This document shows positions 17,361 to 23,481 of a stretch of DNA of 48,758 nt, one piece after another. The first letter of the stretch is position 1, and each line of letters starts with the position of its first letter. The DNA is from Brevundimonas sp. ASV9 (GTDB taxonomy: Bacteria > Pseudomonadota > Alphaproteobacteria > Caulobacterales > Caulobacteraceae), in assembly GCF_016429195.1 (NCBI RefSeq), contig NZ_JAELUF010000017.1, forward strand, positions 1-48,758, read 5' to 3'. Below the pieces are notes generated by a model that saw only the letters and a program-made list of their open reading frames with translations, did not search any database and was not told the DNA's origin. A program made the position numbers and the translations under genes.

Positions 17361-17534
17361 GTGAAAAGGCTCTTTGATCGCCCGCATGAGCGAGCGCAAC
17401 TTGAGCGACTGCGAGAGGGGACGACGGTCCTGGCCTAGGAAACTAAGGTCGCCGCCCCCGCTCTGAACAACGCCGGAGACGTTGTGCGAATCACTATTCG
17501 CGCGCCCGATCTACATGCAACCGGGCAGGGCTGA
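17361..17534 (+). pseudogene. Short reading frame interrupted by TAG
   Basis: GTG 17361 opens KRLFDRPHERAQLERLREG and reaches TAG at 17436-17438. The same frame then continues ETKVAAPALNNAGDVV and RITIRAPDLHATGQG to TGA at 17532. Both halves read like protein (a helix, then beta-like strands), suggesting a former ~57-residue gene with a nonsense mutation. There is no good ribosome binding site and no family match, so confidence is low. Confidence 0.25.
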
Positions 17535-17538
17535 ATAG

Positions 17539-17577
17539 CCCACAGCGTCTCCTTAAGAACTGTGAATTCCCTGTGGG
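17539..17577 (+). promoter_or_regulatory. Inverted repeat in the leader of the small-gene islet
   Basis: CCCACAG (17539-17545) pairs with CTGTGGG (17571-17577) around 25 nt, ending 22 bp before the start of the 59-residue gene and just ahead of its TTAGGAGA ribosome binding site. It could fold in a leader RNA or be an operator; nothing decides between them. Confidence 0.3.
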
Positions 17578-17599
17578 GGAAATTTCTTAGGAGAAGATT

Positions 17600-17779
17600 A
17601 TGGGCTTGAAGCCTGGATCAAACACGGGCCGCAGTGGCGGCATTTTTCAAGAAGTCGGCCCGCGTGGCGGCGCAAAACCGAACTATGCGGCGGTGCCGGA
17701 TAATCATCGGTTGCCGCCGACGTCGGCGCCCGGCTCGACGTGGAGCCCGACCCATCGCACCCCCAACAGCAAGCGTTGA
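17600..17779 (+). CDS. Small YjzC-like protein
   Basis: 59 residues, MGLKPGSNTGRSGGIFQEVG then PRGGAKPNYAAVP, DNHRLPPTSAPGSTW and SPTHRTPNSKR. The pattern KPG...SG...VGPRGG...LPPT...G resembles the small YjzC-like family (~60 residues, function unknown). A strong ribosome binding site (AGGAGA, 6-7 bp before ATG 17600) supports the start. It is rich in Gly/Pro and basic, so probably flexible. It is the first gene of an islet of four very small genes and is followed 11 bp later by a proline-rich frame. Confidence 0.62.
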   Translation: MGLKPGSNTGRSGGIFQEVGPRGGAKPNYAAVPDNHRLPPTSAPGSTWSPTHRTPNSKR

Positions 17780-17790
17780 GGGCTGACGAG

Positions 17791-17916
17791 ATGGTTGAAG
17801 TTCCCCAGCGTCCGATGGTCCCGTCCGTGCCGATAAGGCCGACGGAACCGTCCTTCCCAAGCCGCCCCAGCGTGCCGGCCTTCCCAGTACGCCCCACTAC
17901 TCCAACGCGCCGCTAA
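17791..17916 (+). CDS. Proline-rich 41-residue protein
   Basis: MVEVPQRPMVPSVPIRPTEP then SFPSRPSVPAFPVRPTTPTRR. About one residue in three is proline, in a repeating RPxxPSxP pattern, which suggests an extended polyproline-type chain. GAGGG lies about 10 bp upstream of ATG 17791. A perfect 12-bp hairpin follows 5 bp after the stop, as expected for the end of a transcript. No family is recognised. The regular repeat could also arise by chance in GC-rich DNA, so this is a moderate call. Confidence 0.45.
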   Translation: MVEVPQRPMVPSVPIRPTEPSFPSRPSVPAFPVRPTTPTRR

Positions 17917-17921
17917 GGCGA

Positions 17922-17958
17922 ACGGCGACCCGCAATGCGGGTCGCCGTCTTCATTTCT
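17922..17958 (+). terminator. Rho-independent-type terminator
   Basis: ACGGCGACCCGC (17922-17933) and GCGGGTCGCCGT (17937-17948) form a perfect 12-bp stem with a three-base loop AAT, followed by CTTCATTTCT. The stem is very stable; the T-run is imperfect. It probably ends the transcript of the two preceding small genes and insulates the next pair. Confidence 0.75.
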
Positions 17959-17984
17959 ACGGTACGTCCGCACAGGAAAAAGTA

Positions 17985-18188
17985 ATGCGCTATTACGTCA
18001 ACACCAATGCACAATCTAACGGGGACAACGAAGTCCATACGTCATCGTGCAACTATCTTCCGGGCGAAATTAATAGACGCTATCTGGGCGACTTCACTAG
18101 CTGTGTCCCCGCCGTGGCCGAAGCCCGCCGTTACTATCGTCGGGCCAACGGCTGCTTTTGGTGCTCGCGCGCCTGCCACACCTCTTAG
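17985..18188 (+). CDS. Cys-rich 67-residue protein of unknown function
   Basis: MRYYVNTNAQSNGDNEVHTS is followed by SCNYLPGEINRRYLGDFTSC and, at the end, NGCFWCSRACHTS. Five cysteines (22, 40, 57, 60, 64) and His18 form a pattern that could bind zinc or form disulfides; the CxxC...C end suggests a small metal-binding domain. I recall similar small hypothetical proteins in diverse bacteria but no named function. AGGAAAA before ATG 17985 is a ribosome binding site. It is 14 bp upstream of the Cas2-like gene and probably forms a two-gene operon with it. Confidence 0.7.
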   Translation: MRYYVNTNAQSNGDNEVHTSSCNYLPGEINRRYLGDFTSCVPAVAEARRYYRRANGCFWCSRACHTS

Positions 18189-18202
18189 ATAAGGAAACGA
18201 AA

Positions 18203-18487
18203 ATGAGCACTTACCTTATTATGTATGACCTGAACAAAGAGGGTGCTGCCTACTATGAGGCCAATAAGAAGCTGACCGATCGCATAAAAGAAAAATTCCC
18301 CATTTGGTGGCACCACTTAGACTCGACCTGGATCGTCGTCACCGATCTTGACCACACGCAGATCAGGGACGACCTGAAGAAATACATCGACAGTGACGAC
18401 GAACTTTTGGTCGTTAAATCGAGCGGGACGGGCGCTTGGACCGGTTTCAACGCCAATGGGTCCGGTTGGTTAAAGAAAAATCTCTAG
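18203..18487 (+). CDS. Cas2-like SinR-family protein
   Basis: 94 residues. The N-terminus STYLIMYDLNKEG, with an aspartate (Asp9) after a beta strand, together with WWHHLDSTWIVVTD and the ending ELLVVKSSGTGAWTGFNANG, matches small SinR-family proteins that share the ferredoxin-like fold of Cas2/VapD. Cas2 proteins use this fold in spacer acquisition; VapD members cleave RNA. No cas1, other cas genes or repeat array are nearby, so it is an orphan. A nucleic-acid-related role is inference only. AAGGAAA ahead of ATG 18203 supports the start. Confidence 0.72.
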   Translation: MSTYLIMYDLNKEGAAYYEANKKLTDRIKEKFPIWWHHLDSTWIVVTDLDHTQIRDDLKKYIDSDDELLVVKSSGTGAWTGFNANGSGWLKKNL

Positions 18488-18723
18488 GGCACACGGGGTG
18501 CTCAGGCGGCTAGGTGTGTTTGCGCCATAACAGCGGTGTTCTCCGTCAAAGGAATCGAAGATTTCCAGCCAAAGCTCATTTGCATCCGGATCGTATTCCA
18601 ACCCGGTGACGAATTGCGATTCTGCCCAATGATACCAGGCAAAGTAGAGCAGATGCAGGCCTCTTCTCGCGAGTACAGCCCGCTGTGCCATGCTGACTTC
18701 AGCCGTCTGTATTCCGCTTCCAT
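18470..18723 (-). pseudogene. Small conserved-looking protein gene, frameshifted
   Basis: From ATG 18723 the minus strand encodes MEAEYRRLKSAWHSGLYSREEA. After a base shift near 18658-18662 the other frame continues LHLLYFAWYHWAESQFVTG and LEYDPDANELWLEIFDSFDGEHR to 18470. Joined, this is an ~84-residue acidic helical protein of unknown function. A single missing base at the GAGGCCTG junction explains the break. The 3' end overlaps the end of the Cas2-like gene on the other strand. Confidence 0.5.
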
Positions 18724-18770
18724 GAAATCCCTCGCCCAGAGCCGCTTCGGTCCAGCATGACTTGATTAAG

Positions 18771-18881
18771 GTCTACTTCCCACCCTCCGGTGACCATCAC
18801 CGCGACTGCTTGCCGGCCGGGAGGCCAGCGTCCGCTTTTGGCGGTGAAGCCCAGGACCAAACTCGACCCCATTAGGACTTT
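18771..18881 (+). repeat. ~112-bp interspersed repeat, copy 4
   Basis: Left block GTCTACTTCCCACCCTCCGG, middle CGTCCGCTTTTGGCGGTGAA then GCCCAGGACC, right block CTCGACCCCATTAGGACTTT. It is the most diverged copy at its ends but has the clearest middle block. It lies upstream of the frameshifted 84-residue gene, in the same orientation as the others. Confidence 0.62.
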
Positions 18882-19115
18882 CGGCCTCCCGAGAGGTGTG
18901 ACCAAACGACCATATCCGCTGGTAGAAGCGAGCGAGATGGGCAAACCCGGTGCGCGGATGAAATCGACGTCATGACGCAAGCTTAAGCTTCAAGGTGTCG
19001 TCGGCTGTGCGACATAGCGTGGCGGGTTGGTGTAGAGTTCGAACCTGTTGAAAGCGCCTCATGAAACTCCTCGCTGTCTCCCATCGACCCATGTCTGCTG
19101 GAGGGTTGGAGCAGG
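18882..19115. other. Intergenic, promoter region of the AraC gene
   Basis: No gene supported. The stretch separates the repeat-rich patch from the AraC-family regulator and returns to the G+C level of the core genes. Confidence 0.35.
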
Positions 19116-19922
19116 ATGTCATTTGACAAAACGAGCTGGATCGTACGGGCGCCGGGTAATTTCGAGCGGTTTGAAGCTTCCCTCAACGGGGCAGCCTACG
19201 GTCCACACCGGCACGACACATACGCCATCGCCATAACCGTCGCGGGGGTGCAGAGCTTCTCCTACCGCGGATCGCAGCGTCATTCGATGCCCGGTCAGAT
19301 CGTCGTTCTGCATCCAGATGAGCTTCACGACGGTCACGCCGGGGACGGGGGACACTTCCGCTACAGGAGCGCCAGCGTGGCGCCATCCGCGCTTCAGGAG
19401 GCTCTCGGCGGTCGCCCCCTTCCGTTCGTTGCCGAGGGTGTATCTGACGACGCGCGGCTGTACGCGGCAGCCAGCGCCCTTATCGGTGATCTCAACCAGG
19501 ACGTTGGCGGTCTGAAGTTTGATCAGGCCCTGCTCGACCTCGCGGAGGCGCTGTCGGAGCTTGGGAGTGAACAGACGTATCACCGGCGCGTGGATCTCCG
19601 GGCGATCGCGCTGGCGCGCGCCTTCATAGACGCACACCCGGACAGCAATATCCGACTTGATGAGCTCGAACGCGTCAGCGGGCAGGATCGTTGGCAGCTC
19701 TCGCGCGGATTCCGGGCGCTGCTGGGCGTCAGTCCATACCGCTATCTGATCTTCCGCCGCCTCGACACAGCGCGAGCCATGATAAACGGCAGGACCCCGC
19801 TTGCAGAAATCGCCGCCGCCAGCGGATTCTCTGACCAGAGCCACCTGACGCGACACTTTCGGAGCGCCTACGGCCTGACGCCGGCGCAATGGCAACGGCT
19901 CAATCGTCCTGGACCTGTATGA
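19116..19922 (+). CDS. AraC-family transcriptional regulator
   Basis: 268 residues: an N-terminal cupin-type AraC-binding domain (YGPHRHDTYAIAITVAGVQSF, MPGQIVVLHPDELHDG) and a C-terminal double helix-turn-helix (RLDELERVSGQDRWQLSRGFRALLGVSPYRYL split around residue 190-215, and the signature LAEIAAASGFSDQSHLTRHFRSAYGLTPAQW, ~residues 230-260). It binds DNA as an activator responding to a small molecule, ligand unknown. Neighbouring genes are a CPBP protease fragment downstream on the same strand and repeat-rich sequence upstream, so its targets cannot be told from context. Confidence 0.92.
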   Translation: MSFDKTSWIVRAPGNFERFEASLNGAAYGPHRHDTYAIAITVAGVQSFSYRGSQRHSMPGQIVVLHPDELHDGHAGDGGHFRYRSASVAPSALQEALGGRPLPFVAEGVSDDARLYAAASALIGDLNQDVGGLKFDQALLDLAEALSELGSEQTYHRRVDLRAIALARAFIDAHPDSNIRLDELERVSGQDRWQLSRGFRALLGVSPYRYLIFRRLDTARAMINGRTPLAEIAAASGFSDQSHLTRHFRSAYGLTPAQWQRLNRPGPV

Positions 19923-20048
19923 GGCGCGACCCTCGGTCTCCATAGGATCAAGAACACCATCGATCCCGCAACCGCCTGTCTGCGTCTGCGGGCGTGAACG
20001 CACACGATCGTTCTATAACTGGGCCGCGATCCGCTTCAGTCTGCGGGT

Positions 20049-20979
20049 ATGAACCTCAAAACCATTTTCAGCACCTCACCGGCGCGGCTGGCTTCCATGG
20101 GCGCTTCTCGCTCCCGTCCTCTGCATCGCCCTCGGGATCGCCACCGAGATTCCGTCCGCGCTTTTTCTTGAACGCTTCGGCTTTCAGGATGCAAAAGGCG
20201 AATTCGTCGGCGCCCAGGGCCTCACGGCGATGCTGGTTGTATCCTTCATCACCTGGCTGCTCGCAGTCGCCGCCTGGATAGCCGTCGTCGAACGGCGGAA
20301 TGCCGGCACGATCGGTCTCACGAAGGCCGGCGCCGCGCAAGGATTCTATGGCGGCCTGGTTGTCGGCTTCGTCATGCCGTCAGCGATGATAGCCTGTATC
20401 GGTTTGGCTGGCGCCTACGACCCTGGGGCACTGTTTCCGGCCGCTCAGGTCTCTGGCGCAATCATCGCAATGGTTGGCCTCTTCGTAGGCTTCCTCGTTC
20501 AAGCCAGCATCGAGGAGATCATTTTCCGTGGATGGCTCATCTCGGTCATCACACGCCGCACGAACCTCATCGTCGCCGTCCTGTTATCGTCGCTTGTTTT
20601 CACGCTGATGCATTTCTCCCGGGGTCAGCACTGGCTCGTCACCGGCAATATTCTGCTTTTCGCCCTCTTCGCGAGCGCATGGTCGATCTCGTCCAACAAC
20701 ATCTGGGGCGTGATGGGGTGGCACGTGGGATGGAACTGGATAATAGCCACCGGCTTCGACGTGCCTGTCACCGGCCTCGACGCGGGGGTGCCCGCGCTCA
20801 TCGTCTCGCTGACCCCAGCCGGAACGGACTTTCTCACCGGTGGCGCGGATGGCCCGGAGGGAAGCATCTTCTGCACGCTGTTCCTGGTCAGCGGCATCAT
20901 CTTCTTTATGTGGCGCATCGCACGAAAAGGCAGGAATGTCGGATTGGACCACGACAGACCTGCAAGCGTGCAGATTTGA
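20049..20979 (+). pseudogene. CPBP-family intramembrane protease, apparent frameshift
   Basis: ATG 20049 opens MNLKTIFSTSPARLAS. A one-base shift near 20097 leads into WALLAPVLCIALGIATEIPS, then ALFLERFGFQ, and on to the stop at 20979. The long frame holds the CPBP (Abi/CAAX protease) motifs: EEIIFRGWL (Glu-Glu...Arg), TLMHFSRG, and NNIWGVMGWHVGWNW, with several membrane helices. These are membrane glutamic proteases involved in peptide processing or bacteriocin immunity. The frame with the active site is open from 20053, and an in-frame ATG at 20230 could still make a shorter protein lacking the first helix. So it may be damaged, or the shift may be a base error. Confidence 0.65.
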
Positions 20980-21509
20980 CGACGCGGCCGTACGACGCCG
21001 CGTTCGCGAATTTGTCGAGCGCCGCCCACCGACGCTGTCGCGCACCCCACAAACGTTCAATCTTGGCTCCTGATCCAGCCTTGTCTAACCGGTTGCTGTC
21101 GTGCGCCTCTGCGACCAGGACCGGCGTGCAGATGAGTGGCCGAATCCTTCCAGTCCTCGCCAAACAAACGCCCAGCCGCTGAGCGCGACCGGACCTGCAT
21201 CGAACGCTCGCGTGCGCGGGTCACACGAGCCGGCTTGAGACCCCAGGCGGCCACGGAGACCACCCCGGGCTTCCCTCCGCAATACAGACTAGGCCGGTTG
21301 GCGGGCGAGGTGCGCCGGGCGTTGAGAACATGTGACGATACGCATGCGCCGACGCCTTTAGCCGAAGCCTGGACATACGCGTGGGCCGCACCGGGCGCCG
21401 CCATGCTAGCGCACGGTCGGGCCGACCGGTAGGGCGTCAGCCGCATCCCGGTCCATCCGCTCAGCAGGATTGGAGGCCACCGAAACGCAGTTAAGGGGCG
21501 GTCGTGGGG
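20980..21509. other. Intergenic edge of the trb region
   Basis: About 530 bp between the CPBP gene and the minus-strand trb-associated genes. A plus-strand frame at 21136-21432 ends in APTPLAEAWTYAWAAPGAAM-like sequence that looks partly coding, but it has no ribosome binding site and no family match. No integrase, direct-repeat att site or tRNA was seen here. Confidence 0.4.
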
Positions 21510-21899
21510 TCAGAAGTCGAAGCCGAGTTGCCCTTCGGCGACCACTGCGCGCCTGCGCCGGCGGGGAGCGGACTTCGGCTGGGTCGCCTTCAGTTGTACT
21601 GGCGGATTTAGAGCGTTTGCCAAAGGTTTGGCTGCGCGCCGCGCGGTCGATCGAGGGACGGAGGAAGCCGCATTGGACGTCGCAGTGACCGCGGGTGGCG
21701 TCCTTTGCTCCTCGCCTCGGCTCGCGTTCCAGGCGGCGATGTCACGCGCGCGCCAGGCGACACGCCCGGGCGAGATCGAAACGGGGTCCGGAAAGTCTCC
21801 CGCCTGCCGCATGCGCCAGGCGGTCGTGCGGCCGAGACCCGTCAGGTTGCGAACCTGGCGCCAGGCCAGAAAAGGCTCGAGCCCGTCTTCATAAGCCAT
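21510..21899 (-). CDS. AlpA-like helix-turn-helix protein
   Basis: 129 residues. The first ~60 form an AlpA/excisionase-type helix-turn-helix: FLAWRQVRNLTGLGRTTAWR, MRQAGDFPDPVSISPGRVAW, RARDIAAW. AlpA-type proteins regulate excision or transfer genes of mobile elements. The C-terminal half is Ala/Pro/Arg-rich and ends in GQLGFDF. ATG 21899 starts the domain directly. It overlaps the preceding 61-residue gene by 11 bp, so it is the last gene of the trb-linked operon. Confidence 0.75.
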   Translation of the reverse strand: MAYEDGLEPFLAWRQVRNLTGLGRTTAWRMRQAGDFPDPVSISPGRVAWRARDIAAWNASRGEEQRTPPAVTATSNAASSVPRSTARRAAKPLANALNPPVQLKATQPKSAPRRRRRAVVAEGQLGFDF

Positions 21900-22074
21900 G
21901 GCGCTGTTCCAGAAGCGCGGTGGCGCGGTCGCCCATGACCGCCGCCAGGGCCGCCGCATCATTGGCCGCATCCAGCGGATCGCGGCTCCACCAGACCAGC
22001 AGCACCGCCTTCAACGGATAACTGATCGTCGGATCATTGATCAGGGTTTCGAGACTGGGGCGTCCGGGGGTCAT
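21889..22074 (-). CDS. Small hypothetical protein of the trb operon
   Basis: 61 residues, MTPGRPSLETLINDPTISYP followed by LKAVLLVWWSRDPLDAANDA and AALAAVMGDRATALLEQRHGL. No family is recognised. It is placed in the operon by overlaps on both sides: its start overlaps the previous stop (ATGA at 22071-22074) and its end overlaps the AlpA-like start. The tight packing argues that it is translated. Confidence 0.6.
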   Translation of the reverse strand: MTPGRPSLETLINDPTISYPLKAVLLVWWSRDPLDAANDAAALAAVMGDRATALLEQRHGL

Positions 22075-22379
22075 GACGCCGCCTCGCGTCGCCGGGCCTC
22101 GCGTCTTAACCGCTGGCGTTCGCTGGACGAGGCGGCCGGAGCCGTGATCTGCGCCTGGGCCCAGGTCTCCAGCAGGTCGACGGGATAGAAGGGCTTGTTG
22201 CGGATGTGACGGCACGGAGGGCCGCCCGATCCGGTGGAATAGGCGCGCGCCAGGGTCGTCGGCTTCATCCGGATCCCCTTGCCTTCAAGGTATATGGAGG
22301 CCTCCGCCCGGGTCAGCAGCGTTTCGGCCTTCGGCTCCGTCGCCGGATGTTCCGATCCCGGATCGGTCCCGACGCTCAT
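22071..22379 (-). CDS. Putative DNA-binding protein of the trb operon
   Basis: 102 residues. The central part, ETLLTRAEASIYLEGKGIRM then KPTTLARAYSTGSGGPPCRHIRNKPFYPVDLLETWAQ, looks like a MerR/excisionase-type helix-turn-helix in which a residue pattern after the turn reads the DNA. The C-terminus is strongly basic (SSSERQRLRREARRREAAS). It overlaps the lytic transglycosylase stop by 4 bp. Probably a regulator of the mobile element; the target is unknown. Confidence 0.65.
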   Translation of the reverse strand: MSVGTDPGSEHPATEPKAETLLTRAEASIYLEGKGIRMKPTTLARAYSTGSGGPPCRHIRNKPFYPVDLLETWAQAQITAPAASSSERQRLRREARRREAAS

Positions 22380-22984
22380 CGGGCCGCCTCCGCCGGCGAG
22401 CAGTCCCGAGACGATCGCACGCCCCGCCCCGCCGTCAGGGCAAGGTAGCAGTCGATAACCGAGACGACGTAGTTTTGCGTTTCGCGGATGTTCGGGATCC
22501 GGCCCAGACGGGCGACCCGATCCGGTCCCGAATTATAGGCCGCGAGGGCGAGGCGGAGGTCGCCGAAGCGGAGGATCTGGCGGGCCAGGTAGTCGGCGCC
22601 GCCGCGCAGGTTCTCATGGGGATCGAAGCGGTCGCGGACGCCGAGGTCCTCGGCGGTTCCGGGCATCAGCTGGGTCAGGCCGCAGGCGCCGGCTCGAGAA
22701 CAGGCCTGTGCGCGGTAGGCGCTTTCGACCGTCACCAGGGCATGGAGCAGCTTGGGGTCCAGGCCGTGGCGCTCGGCCGCCGTTGCGATGGCGTCGGCGA
22801 AGGGCTGGTCGAGGTCGGTGAGACGGGCGGCGTCCAGGCGGGGCGCGTCGGGCGTCGGCGGCTCCGTCATGGCGGCCACAAACAGATCGCCGCCGGCGTT
22901 GCGCCAGTCCATGCGGGTCTGGGCCTCGGCCGGCGCCGCTACAAGAGCGACGAGCATGGACAGGATCCTTAGCGCCCTCACCAT
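22376..22984 (-). CDS. Lytic transglycosylase of the T4SS
   Basis: 202 residues with a signal peptide (MVRALRILSMLVALVAAPAEA) and a goose-lysozyme-like transglycosylase (SLT) domain: HALVTVESAY with catalytic Glu87, CSRAGACGLTQLMPGTAEDLGV, NLRGGADYLARQILRFG, and LALAAYNSGPDRV. It cleaves peptidoglycan glycan strands in the periplasm to let the secretion channel through, like VirB1 or TrbN. ATG 22984 is chosen because it starts the signal peptide; the frame extends upstream into the TraF gene, which it overlaps by 7 bp. Confidence 0.9.
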   Translation of the reverse strand: MVRALRILSMLVALVAAPAEAQTRMDWRNAGGDLFVAAMTEPPTPDAPRLDAARLTDLDQPFADAIATAAERHGLDPKLLHALVTVESAYRAQACSRAGACGLTQLMPGTAEDLGVRDRFDPHENLRGGADYLARQILRFGDLRLALAAYNSGPDRVARLGRIPNIRETQNYVVSVIDCYLALTAGRGVRSSRDCSPAEAAR

Positions 22985-23481
22985 GTCAGGGGTCCTCGAT
23001 AGACGCCCTCGATCTGAGCGGTCGTCACCGGCCCGAAATACCGGCTGTCCAGACTGGTCGGCGTATCGCCGAGAAGCAGACGTTCGTCGGCAGCGAGCCG
23101 CCTGCAATCCCGCCAGATCGGAAGCGCAGCGCCTGTGCGGTCGCGGGCGCGGATCCGCACCGTGCGCAGGGGCGCGATCAGCCAGCGCCCGTCCGAACAG
23201 ACCCGGTCGCCGCCGATCGCGACCACGCGCTTGATCAGCCGCACCTCGGCCGGCATGCCTTGGCGGGCCAGATAGGGCTGCACCGCGACCGGCTGGCGAA
23301 GAGCGACGACCGCGCCGCGTCCGATACCTGCGGCCTTGGTGCGCACATAGACGCCGCGGGGCAGGCTCGGGCTCTCGTTGATCAGGGCAAGCGCTGGTCG
23401 TTGCGCGGCGATCGCACCGATGGCCAGGAGGCTGGTGACCAGCGCTCCGACGACCGTGACAGGGCGGACCAGGCGGATCAT
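22978..23481 (-). CDS. traF: TraF-like S26 signal peptidase
   Basis: 167 residues of the S26 peptidase family, conjugative TraF type. An N-terminal membrane helix (VTVVGALVTSLLAIGAIAA) is followed by the serine region INESPSLPRGVYVR (Ser37 or Ser39) and the lysine region VRLIKRVVAIGGDRVC (Lys84), the Ser/Lys dyad. Then come LLLGDTPTSLDSRYFGPV and the C-terminal strand. In RP4, TraF processes and cyclises the TrbC pilin, and a TrbC homologue is encoded in the same operon, so the same role is likely. The start overlaps the trbI stop by ATGA. Confidence 0.87.
   Translation of the reverse strand: MIRLVRPVTVVGALVTSLLAIGAIAAQRPALALINESPSLPRGVYVRTKAAGIGRGAVVALRQPVAVQPYLARQGMPAEVRLIKRVVAIGGDRVCSDGRWLIAPLRTVRIRARDRTGAALPIWRDCRRLAADERLLLGDTPTSLDSRYFGPVTTAQIEGVYRGPLTW

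Noticed and set aside
18203..18487. CRISPR-Cas locus
   Set aside because: Only a Cas2-like fold is present. There is no cas1, no effector and no array of equal repeats and spacers.
14612..18881. Integron-like cassette array (genes separated by repeats)
   Set aside because: The repeats do not have conserved GTTRRRY and RYYYAAC core sites at set places (a GTTAAGC occurs in only one copy), genes lie on both strands, and no integrase gene is seen.
21136..21432. Possible gene left of the trb operon
   Set aside because: No ribosome binding site, no domain and no operon partner. Kept only as a note in the intergenic entry.
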